A program made the translations under genes and the position numbers. From positions 186,001-250,000 of the forward strand of contig NJPS01000058.1 of NCBI GenBank assembly GCA_002946415.1: a stretch of DNA of 64,000 bases, read 5' to 3'. The notes under the pieces were generated by a model that saw only the letters and a program-made list of their open reading frames with translations, was not told the DNA's origin and made no database searches. Shown piece by piece: positions 48,191-59,335 of the stretch (position 1 is its first letter; each line of letters opens with the position of its first letter). The DNA comes from Rutstroemia sp. NJR-2017a BVV2 (taxonomy: Eukaryota; Ascomycota; Leotiomycetes; Helotiales; Rutstroemiaceae).

Positions 48191-49699
48191 TCACAAGCAT
48201 TGCGAGTACCACGTATTCGACACTTGGCCTAACCAAATCACCGTTAGTTCACACCCTCACAGCACCATCAAATCAGAAGCAAACTCACAAGTCGCACCAC
48301 TCGCACAACAAGTCGCACCCGACCACCCCGAACCTCCACACTGCGCCCACTTATTCGCACAATTCGGCGCCGGCACACTCGTCGGCGTCACCACCACACT
48401 CGTACTCGTATCCGTCACAGTAGACTCCGCACTCGTCGACGACGATGATACTGATGTCGGAGTTCCCGTCGGGGTCCCCGTCGGCGAGCTCCCCCCACCC
48501 GCGGTCAAAACCGGCACCGTCCCCTTCCACGGAATCCACTGACTCTCACTAAATTGACTCGCATAATTCCCGGTAGTCCTAAAAATCCCCGTTGTCACAC
48601 CAGTCTGATCCTTCAAATACCGATTGACATACGCGTTGAGATCACTCTGCTGACTACTCGGAAACGCACAATGGCTATGCCCGCCCACCTGACTAAACCC
48701 AAATGCTTGCGTCGCGCCCAGCGCCTGATAGATATATCTCGCGGCTGTCATGGCGCCGAAAGAGGACAAGGGGCCGAGCCATACGTAGTCTGTGTTTTCG
48801 ATAGCGAGCAAAGGACGCGGGGCGACGAGCGCGGCGAGCTCGTGATGGTCGAAGGGGAGAGTGGGGATGCGGGAGACGAAGGGGTTGAAGAGGGTTGAGA
48901 ACCAGACGTTCTCGCCGATGATTTCGCTAGCTGTTTGAGTGCTGCTGCCGATGCTGTCGGAGATGCGCCAGGAGGCGTCGCCGCCGCTGCCGGATTCTTG
49001 CGGGAGGGTGAGAGCAATGCGTTGCACGAAGGCGCCGGCCACGAGGGCGCCTTTGCCGTTGCGGGAGCAGCCGGTTACGCCGACGCGTTGGGGGTTGATT
49101 TTGGCGGAGGGGACGAGCTCCAGAGCGTCGAGGATGCGGTCTACGCCCCAGGCCCAGGCGAGGAGCGCGCCCGCGGAGTGAGAGCTGCCGTAGAGGTTGT
49201 AGAAGAGGCCTTTGCCCCGGCTGGAGCTGTCGGTTTGTTGCGCCATGTTGGAGTTGGAGTAGTTGATGATGGCGACGCCGGCGGGGGCGGGGAGGCTGCC
49301 GCCTTCGTAGGCGATGATTGCGGGGAAGGGTCCGCTGCCGGAAGGGTAGGTGATGCTGACAGTAAAGGAGATGGATTTACCGCCGTCGGACACGTTGATA
49401 GTGAGGGTGCTGCCGGATATAGAAGCTGTTACCGAAGAGGGCTTAGGTGGGTAGGCGCCCAGTTCCATTTTCTGGAAGAGCTGGCTAAGCTCTTTTTGTC
49501 GGCAGTTCCATTGGTCCAAGGTGGTGACCTTTTGGCCAGCGACATTGGTAAAGGGGTCTGGCAGATAGGACACGCTTGGAGTGGGAACGCTGGCTGGAAG
49601 AGCACTGCAGGCTGCTTGTCTAGGGATCACTGTAGCTGTTACAGCATGTATTGCCGCTGCTGAAAGAACAGCTGCCAGTTTGATAGATGTGAAAAGCAT
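48191..49699 (-). CDS. CE15 4-O-methyl-glucuronoyl methylesterase with C-terminal CBM1
   Basis: Secreted esterase that cleaves the ester link between lignin and glucuronoxylan. CDS is complement(join(48191..48228, 48289..49699)), 482 aa. Start is the ATG at 49699 (MLFTSIKLAAVLSAAAIH, a signal peptide); an upstream in-frame TTG is not used. The CE15 nucleophile motif GVTGCSRNGKG holds the catalytic Ser; ENTDYVW and the His in GHSHCAFP are present, so the triad looks complete. After a Ser/Thr/Pro linker comes a type 1 cellulose-binding module: CANKWAQCGGSGWSGATCC then TCQVSNTWYSQCL. The last part lies in exon 2: intron 48229..48288 (GTGAGT donor) interrupts a Cys codon and without splicing the module would be lost. 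Confidence 0.94.
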
Positions 49700-51784
49700 T
49701 TTGTACAATATCTGGTGTTTGCTTGACTGGAAAACTGCCTACAGCTGGCCACCTCGAGACGCCTTTTAACTCTCCTGCGAGCGGGGACAGTGGCACTGGA
49801 TAAATCCATGATGATCACGGATAAAGGCCATCATAGACTCAATATCAAGACGATGAGATTATCAACCTGCCAGTGGACTATACCATCACTGTAATATACC
49901 TATAACTGTGACATTGACAGCTCTACACAAGGGGCTGACAGGAGCCGCCGGTTGATATCCAAATCTATTTCTCTGGGCAATAAAGCTATCCAAACTTGAA
50001 TGGAGAGAAGAATGCGGGGTATACTCAATGCTTCCACGAGAATTTAAAGTGCTATAACCGTGCATTATTATGACAGTTCCGTATTTGGACATACCATATA
50101 TGGATGACTATGTTGGAAGCAGTTCGGTCAACCGGATTACGGTTATAGGGTGAATATTAATCTCCCCCATGGGGTGTTTAAAGTAGCCTGCCACTAATAT
50201 CACTGACATCAGTAAAGAAAAGCTTATAATTATTCCATCAATCACAGTTTGTGCGACTCTGTCAGCCAGTTTGGGACGCCACGTGACTAGAAGTTGGCAC
50301 TCAGCCAATGACCATTTCCAATTGAAGCCATGCGCATCAAAAATACGACTCTGGGCTGCGACTTGGAGCAAGTCAGAAGTGCAGCTCTTAATTGAGCTCT
50401 TGGTAAATGACCATAATGAGATGGCGCTAAAATTCTTGGAGCCCCAAGTCAATTCAGCCGAAACTCTTCGACCTACTTCGTCGATATTTCGACCTGTGCT
50501 CTGTAAAAACTTGACTACGTTTCAGGCATCAATATCAATCCTGGGCAATATCATGCCAATATGTGGCGAAATGGAACTGCTTGTGATGAAATGCACATGG
50601 AAAGGACACGATGTCCAATATCAATGCTTGGATTGTCTTTTGCCACTTTGAGCGTATGACAGGTTGTCATGAGGCAACTGCCTTCACCGAAATTTGAAGA
50701 CGGCAGCGAACCGTGCTAGTAGAAGGTAACTGTGTAGCTCTCCCCACCAATCAATCACCGAACCGGTTCCTAGAGCAGTGCTGAATTGGTGGTCGATTTG
50801 GAATCTTGACTTGCTGGTTGAGGTAAAATGTTGATGGTCCCACAAAAACAGTTCGACGAAAAGAGACCCTGAGAAAAACGAACATCTCGCTAAGTTGGAA
50901 ACAAAGCTACTATCTGAGCGGTGTGCACGTTCGTTGATATTGTGCTGTACCATGGAGATAGAAGTGTGGGGACGGGATCACACGTATGGCGGTGAGCATC
51001 TCCGGAAGCGGGGTCCCACGATAATAGTGGAATTGTTAATAAACGCGTGAAGATATTAACGCGCAGACAGCGAGACGGTCCTAAGGATTCTTGTCGCTTG
51101 AATGAATCCCGGGAGGATTGAACTCCCTTTCATGTAAATCTGTCATTTTCTAGCTTGTTAATGTGGTCAATCTGAAGCTTGGCCATGTATGCCCAACTGC
51201 AACGCTTCTTTGTTGTAAGATATGGAGAAAGTGATACTTTAATGGAGTTGTGTAGATACTTCATGCCAGAGTCAAAAGCCCATGGCAAACATGCGCAAAC
51301 AAGCAAGAGATAGACTTATTGATCCCGGTAATCGAGTACTCCGCTTGCAGTAATCAAGGTTGCGGGGGATTGTAGATCAAAGTATTTATGAGACGGTATC
51401 ACTAGCAAACGATGAAATCTGACCTGCTACTTCATGATGAAATATAGGTCAAAAAGTGTGACGCTGGACGTGAGCAGAGTGGGAAGCAGTTTACTTCCAA
51501 TGAACATAAAGATGAGTCAGAGCAAAACAGAAATCGAGTCGCAATACAATGCAGGCAGAAATTCCAATGCGTCGAAGCATTAAATAAAGACATGAAATAT
51601 CGTAACACAATGTCATTAAACAAGACAAATTTTCACTTGACCTTGTGTGAGATTATTCCACAAGTCTCCAAGTGTAAGCACCCATCAAAATGTATCTATG
51701 GATTAACCGATCATCAAAGTAGCTTCCCGTCAAGGGACATCCATATGTCCAAAGTCATGTTCACCCCAGATCATTTGTACCATA
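49700..51784. other. Intergenic: CE15 promoter and calcineurin 3' side
   Basis: A 2.1-kb spacer. The CE15 core promoter lies next to 49700, with a TTAAAAGG element on the minus strand about 65 bp before the ATG. No supported exon occurs; 50.1-51.6 kb is AT-rich with unrelated short frames. Confidence 0.5.
49781..49786 (+). promoter_or_regulatory. CreA-type GCGGGG site in CE15 promoter
   Basis: GCGGGG fits the SYGGRG consensus of the fungal carbon-catabolite repressor CreA/Mig1 and lies about 85 bp upstream of the esterase ATG. Wall-degrading enzyme genes are usually under CreA control. A six-base match can occur by chance. Confidence 0.4.
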
Positions 51785-53703
51785 TTATTTCTTGCGATCA
51801 CTACGCAGAAAAAGAAATAAGTGTCAGCAAGGGTGATACTAAAGGAAAATTGGACTCTCGGCGGAGGTGCTGGCATATTACTTACGTGCTGAGCCTCCTG
51901 GAGAGCAGCTGTAACCCTTTGTCATTATCCGCCTCCCTCTTCGCCCTTTCCAATGCCTGCTCTCGTCCTTCCTCAGTTTGACGTGCAACCTCTTCATGAC
52001 TTGGGGGAAGTCTTTCGTTCTGTAAATCAACCTTTCTTGCATCCTCGAAGTTGCTAATAGCGTTCTTGATACCCTCGGCTCCGAGCATAAGAGTACCAGC
52101 TGGAAGTCTACCACCAGAAGCGGTCTTCAACTCGGTAACTCTTTCTGATTCTTCTCGCAGAACTTGGAAGACTCGTGAAAGACGACCAATGGCGAGGATC
52201 TTGTTCTTGATTGCTCTTCTCTTGTACTCAATGGATTCCGGATCTAATGGAGTATTGATAGGTGGAGAAACAGGACCTGGCGAAGTACTTGATGGTGTTT
52301 GGTCGTCCTTCAATTCATCCTCCGAGCACGTGCTCAAGATTGCAATAAGCATATCAGTAATCTTCTCTCCAACAAATGGTAAAGACCAAGTAAAGACATC
52401 CATGAAATTTGGTAGCCAATAGGGATGTGGCGTACAGTTGAACTGTCTGATGTTCATCACATTATTCTCGTACTTAAGCACTGCTGCTTTGTTGTTGTAG
52501 ACGTCGAGATAATTAGGTGCTGAGAAGATAGTCATAACACTCGGGAATCCTGTCGTTCGAGTCTTTCGGTACATACGATAGCCAGCATCTTGTGCCTCGT
52601 GGGCTCGAATAATTGATAGGAGGTTGTTCTTCTCCAGGAAATTACATGCAGCTGGGTATGAGAAGAAGTAAGAGCATCCTCGAACGTGATTATGGATGAA
52701 ATACTCCGAAGTCTTCTCTTGGCCAAACTCCTCCAGAGGGTCCGCCCACAGAATATCACACATCAAGCCGTGGGTGGGTGGTTCGCGGAAACGGTCAATC
52801 TGTCGTTAAGATGTCAGCACTATTTCGAAATTTTAAATAGAGATACGTACGCTCTTCAGGTCATCCAAAGTGTGTAGCTCCGGGCTCAATCCACCGTGGA
52901 TACACAAAAACTGCTTGTTCATAACTGCGGCTAGGGGCAAAGCGCAGAATGAATCCATACAAGCGTCGTAAATCTTTTCAGAGTACTTGTGTTTACATTC
53001 GAGCTTGAACGTAAAGTAATCTGTCAAATGACGGCACTCATGGTTTCCTCGAAGTAGCCACAGAGTATTTGGATACCAGATTTTCAAAGACCACAGATAT
53101 AGCACACACTCGATGCTGAAGTATCCTCGGTCAACATAATCCCCCAGGAAGAGGTATCTCGTTTCAGCTGGGTCTCCACCAACTTCGAAAAGCTTCATTA
53201 AGTCGTAATATTGTCCATGAACATCACCACACACGGTTATGGGGGCATCCATTTCCAAAAGATTGGGCTCTTGTTTTAGAACCTTTGTGCCCTCCTCGAT
53301 GATGAACAGCGCCTGTTCTTCGGTTAACCGTCCTTCTCTGTAGAAGTGCTGCTTCAAAAATTGTAAATTTGGCTTGGTTGGATCTTGAGGGGAGAAGAAT
53401 TGTTGATCGGTAGGAGGGACCATTGCTGGTGCTTGCACATCTACAGAGGTCAAGGTTAGCATCCTCTGCTTAAGAATCTGCCTTGAATAAGTGCAGCAGA
53501 TCGGGCAAAACAATACCTTTGCACACTCTTTCCATCGTGCTCACTTGGTTTCCATCTTCCATAGTATGAAGAGTAAAATCGATCTCTGGCACAGGCTTCT
53601 TGTGATGTATTGCCCGCAGAGCATTATCAACCTGAATTCTGCTCTCGATTCCCGCTGGCGCAAGTGGGGTCAGCGGGGTCTTGGATTGGTCTTCGCCGTC
53701 CAT
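51785..53703 (-). CDS. cna1: Calcineurin catalytic subunit A (PP2B)
   Basis: Ca2+/calmodulin-dependent Ser/Thr phosphatase that acts on Crz1-type factors. CDS is complement(join(51785..51800, 51886..52799, 52851..53440, 53517..53703)), 568 aa. Phosphatase motifs: [24 protein letters not shown] and HGGLSPEL, plus [11 protein letters not shown] and [16 protein letters not shown]. The calcineurin-B helix is followed by the calmodulin-binding site ([20 protein letters not shown]). The C-terminal autoinhibitory region is short. The final 16-nt exon is inferred from a GTAAGT donor, a GCTGAC branch, a T-rich tract and TAG acceptor; the unspliced form would end four residues earlier, so function is unaffected. 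Introns are 76 and 51 nt, apart from the last, 85 nt. Confidence 0.96.
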
Positions 53704-54758
53704 GGTCGCGAATGTTGTTCAAATGATGGATAGAAGATATTATCGTTTGCGCCGCTGGCGTCTGGTAGTCTCGACAAGTTTACTCTCGGGAAATGGTTCC
53801 TTGAAGTGAGGTCGAGAGCTCAGGATGTGGGAGGCGAAAAGAGGCTGAAAAGGGGACCCTTTGCAAACGCACGCGAGGTTGTTCCTGGCAATAAGCACAA
53901 GCACAAAAAGAATTATCAGCTCCTGAGCAGATAAGATTGCTCCAAAGAAATCCAAAGTCGATGTGTTGGAGGACCTCGTATTGTACAAGTGGTGATTCGA
54001 AATATTATGTCGGCTTCAAATAAGGCTGCCGATGGAATAAGTGAAATGTCTCGACAGTTGAGTTTCCCCTTAGGTTGAGATGAAGGTCAGGTCGAAGGGT
54101 GTAGGGTGGGTGGTGTGAAAGGCGGCGAATGGCAAATCCCTAGAACCTAAGCGTAAACCACAAACCATAAACTTTAAGAGCTTCTGTGCTTTCCAAGCAC
54201 GCAAGGTTCAGTTTGGCGCTACCTGTAAGCGGGATTAACTGACAGTCAAGACAGTGTGGAGGTCGAACAATCGATAGAGGCACAGACGGTCGGTCTGTGA
54301 AAGTGCGGCGTACAGCTCGGGGGGGGGGGGGGGGATGTGTGAGCACCTTCAAACGCATAACCGTCTCGCACCGTGTTCTGTCAACCTTACCCGCCTCACA
54401 TTGCTCATATTCGAGATAAAGTCAAGAATCACCTATCCAATAATTGGTCAGATAACTTATTTTACGCTCATATACAAGTACACGCTATCACACTACACGT
54501 AAGTTATAAAACCGGTCAAACTCCAAGGTCAAGGACAAAGATATCTATCCGCGTCCGCCCACGATCCACAAAGTTCTCGAAGGTAGGGAGGCACTCTATT
54601 TCGAGACCCAGAAGCGACTCCGAGCATACGAATACAGGGTCAATTGCTGGTTGATTAATATATAATATAATTGACTTGATTATCTCGGAAAATATTTGGT
54701 TGGGAAGGATTATTGGCTATAGCTTCCAGTTGGAGTCATAGCTACCCTAGATCTAATC
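53704..54758. promoter_or_regulatory. Divergent promoter region of calcineurin A and the 184-aa gene
   Basis: A 1.05-kb spacer between two divergent starts. It contains a G16 run at 54319-54334. I see no supported exon. A pyrimidine-rich tract (54772-54800, inside intron 1 of the next gene) lies just beyond it. Confidence 0.5.
54319..54334. repeat. Poly-G tract (G16)
   Basis: Sixteen consecutive G on the plus strand in the divergent promoter of calcineurin A. Could form quadruplex-like DNA and is also prone to length error in sequencing. Confidence 0.9.
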
Positions 54759-55391
54759 ATGAACGACAATCGTAAAGTTCCCGTCCCCCCGTCCCCTCAG
54801 GACCCCCCCTATTAAGGTTCTCAAGAGACTCCTAACTAACAGATTGCAGGTACTCATCCGCTCCTGGCTCAGGTCCCTCTCACTGTATCGCCCTTCGTCT
54901 CGTTACCTACAGCTACTACTCTTCCCTATACCTACAAAGCCCTTCCGTCAACTCTGCCACCGTCATCTACAGCTGCATCAGCCTCGACCAGCGATGGGAA
55001 GCCCAAATATGTAGTGTCGTCTTCTGGCCACGCAGCGCATCCGGATGAGATAATCACATCGTGTAAGGCACTGCAGGCATATATACAGAAAATGCAAGAT
55101 GATGCAGACAAGGAGCTCAAGGCATGGGAAGATGCTATTGCTGCGAGAGAATTAGCTGAGAAGCGTCGAGTAGCTCCAGGTTGGTTGGACAGCGATGCGA
55201 GAATACTAGAACCGGAGAAGAAGACATCATCAGGAGCGGGTACTGGTGCTGAAGCTGGAGCAAGTCTGATGGATGTGGACGTATCGGGCAATGATGCAGC
55301 ACATCTGGCGCAGACTCCCGCGGCAGTGCCAAGTCAGGAAGGCGATGAACTCGATAGAGCTTTCGGGGGAATGGGATTAAGCAACTCGTAA
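54759..55391 (+). CDS. Conserved-looking 184-residue protein of unknown function
   Basis: CDS is join(54759..54771, 54850..55391), 184 aa; the first exon encodes only MNDN plus one base. Intron 54772..54849 has CTAAC and TTGCAG. I do not recognise the family. Residues 1-60 are Pro/Ser/Thr-rich. Residues 60-120 form a charged helix (KALQAYIQKMQDDADKELKAW, then AIAARELAEKRR) that ends in VAPGWLDSDARILEP, which looks like a short conserved motif. The C-terminal 60 residues are low complexity, ending ELDRAFGGMGLSNS. No signal peptide or membrane segment is seen. Reality is supported by clean splicing and conserved-looking order; function is unknown. Confidence 0.7.
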
Positions 55392-55568
55392 TAACGAAAT
55401 ATCAAAACAAACCCCACACTCCGTTTCTCTTGTGATAAGCAAAATGAAGCCGTCGAAATAACGTTAAGCTTCAACCACGACCATTGATGCCTAAATAATC
55501 AGGCATAAATCGCGACCTCATGCAATCGAGCTTCTCAACTGTCGATGTTTTTTTTTACTTCGATCATA

Positions 55569-57527
55569 ATGCCTCCACGAATATCCCGGGCCTCAGTTGG
55601 GTGGGCAAAACCTTTCCGGAAGTCAACAATCCTAGATACCAAGCATATATGCCCGGTATGCTCAGTGTCGCAAATTCCGCATCGTTCTCCAAGTAATGCT
55701 CGTCATAGCAAACCACCACCCAATCCACAGATCCGACCCCGCCAGCGATATTTCACCTCAAGCCCTGCCGTAGCCGACGCGACACCTGCAGCTAATATCA
55801 AGCTCGACCGCAATGCGCTCAGCGATGCCTTGCTCGAAATTCAAAAGAATGCTGCAAGCTTTGTAAATATATCCAGATTGCAGCTTGCGCTGCGGGGTTT
55901 GGAGCAAACCGAAGGCGATGAAACAATAAGAATAGCTATACTAGGACTTGCAGATGGTGGCGCTTCACTCAAGCAAGCGAAAGAGCTGTTGCGGCTTGTT
56001 CTGGCAGATCCACTCAAAGAAGAGGAAGAATGGGAGCGAAGTCTTACACGCAGCGATGATATCGGCAAACCTTTGTTGGTGAAGGTGGGGGGAAACGAAG
56101 GTGAGGTTGTTGAACAGAGTGGGCGGCTGGTGCATGAGTTAAATGTTGTATCACCAATGTTTCACGGGCATAAGCTGGAGATTCTCATCCTGGAAATGGA
56201 TCCACCCACGGAGGACGCAACCCACAGCTTCGAGGAGGCAGTTCTAGTACCTACAATAGAGATACCTACTTCCAGCTCTGGTCGATATACTCCTGTCACG
56301 ACTCCTGTTCACAGAACCTTTATTCTTGGCCAAGGAGTGATGGGCGCAGCTTCTCTACTCTCCTATCCCCTCAATGCCAACAGCGAAACCGTGGGAGGAG
56401 CTGTGAACCTTCGACTGCCCAATGGAGAGCCGCTCCCGATTCAGACGATCGACATCGCTACCGGCAAGGAAGCCTTATCCACATTTCGAAAGAGTGTTGA
56501 TAATGCTATTAGCTATGAGCATCAATGGTTCTCGACCGGTATACCCCAGATCATTGATTGGATGAAATCAGGGACATCAATGACTCAAGGGACTACCAAA
56601 GAACCGGTGCTCAGGCTAATTCATTCTGTTATACAAAATGCGAACAATAATCTGGATGCAGAGCGTTCTCATCAGCTTGCACAACTATTATCTAGAAAAG
56701 CATCACCAACCGAAATAATCGCTCTTCAACAGACGCTGGCAATATGGGCTGAACGTGCCCATACCGAGTTACGAGACCAACTGGACATTGCTTTCGGCGG
56801 TCATAAATGGCGTAAACTGGGATGGTGGAAACTTTTTTGGCGTGTGGATGATGTATCCATGTTGACTTCTGATATTTTGGCTCGGAAGTTCTTGACAGAG
56901 GCGGAAGAAGAGATAATCTTCCTAGCAGGACGGATCGAAGAGTCTGGTGTATACGGCATCGGAGCTCCCCCAGCCTCAACATTAAAGACCCGCGATGATG
57001 TATCAAAGCTAATTGAGGAACCATCTTCAGGAGTGCCTCCACCAAAACTTAGAGACTTGATCGTCGTCGAATCGGACGACGAGTTGCCCGAGAAAATTAG
57101 ACCGAAACCATGGCCATTACATATTCCTATCACGCGCGCATTTCTTTCCGACACTACTGTTCCAGCTTTACAAGCTCTAGCCCAAAAGCTAGTCTTACAA
57201 ACTCTCTCTACCTCATCTGTAAGCTCTGCTCTTGCAGGTCTTATGTATGCGAGCAGTCTTTCTACTACGCTATACGAAGCAGGGGCGGTCGCGGCTCTTG
57301 GTATAGTCTGGAGCATGAGGAGAATGCAAAATAAGTGGGAAACTGCGAGGAAATATTGGGAAGGGGAAGTTAGAGAAGAAGGTAGAAAAGCTGTACGAAA
57401 TATCGAGACTATCGTTGGAGAAAACTTGAAGGAGGCCGAGATGGACAGGGGTTTAGACCCAGCCGCTGAACAAGAGCTCGAGAGAGCAAGAGCAGCCATT
57501 AAAGCAGCGGAAGCCATCATCCGTTGA
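55569..57527 (+). CDS. Mmc1-like mitochondrial protein
   Basis: Intronless, 652 aa from this ATG (MPPRISRASVGW); an in-frame ATG 24 bases upstream gives MFFFTSII first and cannot be ruled out. The N-terminal 60 residues are Arg/Ser-rich with RQRYFTSSP, a typical mitochondrial presequence. Residues 70-400 contain coiled segments and a region (ETIRIAILGLADGGASLKQ) where a GTPase-like fold may be degenerate. The C-terminus has SALAGLMYASSLSTTLYEAG, AVAALGIVWSMRRMQNKWE and GEVREEGRKAVRNIE, which I recognise from proteins annotated with an Mmc1 C-terminal domain, a dynamin-related inner-membrane family. Assignment rests on memory of that C-terminus, so moderate. Confidence 0.65.
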   Translation: MPPRISRASVGWAKPFRKSTILDTKHICPVCSVSQIPHRSPSNARHSKPPPNPQIRPRQRYFTSSPAVADATPAANIKLDRNALSDALLEIQKNAASFVNISRLQLALRGLEQTEGDETIRIAILGLADGGASLKQAKELLRLVLADPLKEEEEWERSLTRSDDIGKPLLVKVGGNEGEVVEQSGRLVHELNVVSPMFHGHKLEILILEMDPPTEDATHSFEEAVLVPTIEIPTSSSGRYTPVTTPVHRTFILGQGVMGAASLLSYPLNANSETVGGAVNLRLPNGEPLPIQTIDIATGKEALSTFRKSVDNAISYEHQWFSTGIPQIIDWMKSGTSMTQGTTKEPVLRLIHSVIQNANNNLDAERSHQLAQLLSRKASPTEIIALQQTLAIWAERAHTELRDQLDIAFGGHKWRKLGWWKLFWRVDDVSMLTSDILARKFLTEAEEEIIFLAGRIEESGVYGIGAPPASTLKTRDDVSKLIEEPSSGVPPPKLRDLIVVESDDELPEKIRPKPWPLHIPITRAFLSDTTVPALQALAQKLVLQTLSTSSVSSALAGLMYASSLSTTLYEAGAVAALGIVWSMRRMQNKWETARKYWEGEVREEGRKAVRNIETIVGENLKEAEMDRGLDPAAEQELERARAAIKAAEAIIR

Positions 57528-57985
57528 GGGGTTACGATTAATAAGATGGATGTAGCATTATAATGTACTATCAATCAATACTGAGCCACATCTTGTCTAC
57601 CTTTCGGGCAGACTGAAGCATCAAAAGTGGATACATTTCGTTCGGAGAAACTGAGATAGGTCTTACACTAGGTGATTAGCAATAATTCTCCATAAGTGTC
57701 GTCGTCGTTCAGTCTACAACCCGATGCATCACAAAGTTGTCGCTCACGTGCTAGCAGCCAACGCTGTTTGGCCTCAGGCATCTATAGTGGGCTCGTGCAT
57801 TAGTGCGTTTTTCTCTCGATGCGATCAGGACGTTTAAGGCTGTCGATTTTCTCAATTGTACAATCCCAATCCCAATCGATATATTATTTTCGCAATTATT
57901 TCAAACCCCACAAATTCACCCGTAGCAGACCAGCATTTTCTTATGTCAAAAGGCGTTATCTGATGCATGATAGATCTAGTACAGC
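57528..57985. other. Intergenic spacer
   Basis: A 458-bp spacer between the Mmc1-like gene and the WW-domain gene. Contains the pyrimidine/AT leader of the latter (CAATCCCAATCCC doublet near 57860). No exon is seen. Confidence 0.5.
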
Positions 57986-58903
57986 ATGTCTACTCCCGAG
58001 ACAGAACCCGTCATGACGAAAGCGCAAAAGTCGATGAGCACACCGGAGGAGGAATCGACATCCAAAAACAATGCGGAACAGGTCGACGAGAATTCAACCA
58101 CCCAAACTCTTGCCCCGAGCTCATCGGAAGATAATGCGACATCGAATGAGCCACCCCTTGCCGAAGCTGGAGTTGCTACTTCCGGCAACGATGAAAGCTG
58201 GGTAGAGAAACACAATGGCGTCAGCGAACCATCAAATAGTGAAGGCACAGCAGACGCTCCACCTTTACCAGAGGAAGCGCTCCCCCCTTTACCAGACGAA
58301 GCTCTGCCACCACTTCCTGATGAGCAACCTCCAGCGGCTGCGGAAGATGATGGATGGGCGCCAGTTTGGGACGACGCACATCAGGCCTTTTATTTCTACA
58401 ATCGCTTCACTGGTGCTACCCAATGGGATAATCCGCGCGTTCCCGAAGCTGCTCAACCAGGGCCTCCAGGCGTAGTGCCTGCAGATGTTCCCGGAGTACA
58501 GACGGAAAGCATTTCTAGACCTCGTCCCGCGGGTGGCTACGATCCTGCGATTCACGGAGACTATGACCCAAACGCTTGGTATGCGCAATCGTCAACAGCT
58601 GATGAACCGGCAGCAGGACCTCTGGATCCAGCAGCTGCTTATGCGGCGACTGGCACATTCAATCGATTTACTGGACGATGGCAGGCTGCAGATCTAAACC
58701 CAGAAAATTTTAATGATGAGAATAAGAGCAAGAGACAAATGAACGCCTTTTTTGATGTCGATGCTGCGGCAAACAACCACGATGGACGGAGTTTGAAGGA
58801 AGAAAGAAGTGGCAAGAAACTGTCCAAGGCGGAATTGAAGCAATTCAAGGAGAAGAGGAAACAGAAAAAGGAAGAGAAGCGGAGGGCTTGGTTGAGAGAT
58901 TGA
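57986..58903 (+). CDS. WW-domain protein with Pro-rich repeats and Lys/Glu-rich tail
   Basis: Single exon, 305 aa. The first 100 residues are acidic and Ser/Thr-rich. Residues about 90-112 hold three near-repeats of PPLPDEAL. A canonical WW domain follows (WAPVWDDAHQAFYFYNRFTG then ATQWDNP) with both Trp and the Tyr-Phe-Tyr core. After it the conserved-looking block FNRFTGRWQAADLNPENFND leads to a basic C-terminus (KLSKAELKQFKEKRKQKKEE). WW domains bind Pro-rich peptides; this domain order is reminiscent of fungal proteins linked to RNA processing, but I cannot assign a specific orthologue. The ATG has a CAGC context; a later in-frame ATG (10th codon) would not remove any domain. Confidence 0.85.
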   Translation: MSTPETEPVMTKAQKSMSTPEEESTSKNNAEQVDENSTTQTLAPSSSEDNATSNEPPLAEAGVATSGNDESWVEKHNGVSEPSNSEGTADAPPLPEEALPPLPDEALPPLPDEQPPAAAEDDGWAPVWDDAHQAFYFYNRFTGATQWDNPRVPEAAQPGPPGVVPADVPGVQTESISRPRPAGGYDPAIHGDYDPNAWYAQSSTADEPAAGPLDPAAAYAATGTFNRFTGRWQAADLNPENFNDENKSKRQMNAFFDVDAAANNHDGRSLKEERSGKKLSKAELKQFKEKRKQKKEEKRRAWLRD

Positions 58904-59335
58904 TTCTACCACTGGAATTCTGCATGGGTTGGCGTCGTATTTTATGCATATGTATCGGACACGGAGTTTTTTGGATCTCTGCAAGGAAGTGTTCCTAGTC
59001 GCGGCTGTTTAAGGAAAGCATCTATTACCAAACTTCAGATCTCACTTCGCACTTACTGTAACCTCAATTGGACCCATAGTGGATACATAGCTCACCAGGA
59101 AGTCCTCGAGCATGGTGTTTTGTTTGTATATCCAGTTCGTGAGTAAGGCGCACGCCAATATGGCTCACCATGAGTCATTTCGAGTCTTCGCTACCATAGC
59201 GCTAGTGCACGTGCCATTACTGCTACAACGACCAGTTTGATATGTATATTTATACAAGTGAGATAGTAATGGGATCTCCAAAAGTCTCATCAACTTTCTC
59301 TCGTTTCTAGATCTAAGTGCTGCACTCGGGTCACA
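58904..59335. other. Intergenic spacer
   Basis: A 432-bp spacer between the WW-domain gene and the second P450. No exon seen; the last 120 bp are presumably the P450 promoter. Confidence 0.5.

Noticed and set aside
48935..49663. 242-codon GC-rich frame opposite the CE15 gene
   Set aside because: It is the antisense shadow of a well-supported gene with an intact catalytic triad.
51080..51140. Second tRNA-like segment (GGATTGAACTCCC)
   Set aside because: Only a T-arm resemblance; no 70-90-nt cloverleaf fits.
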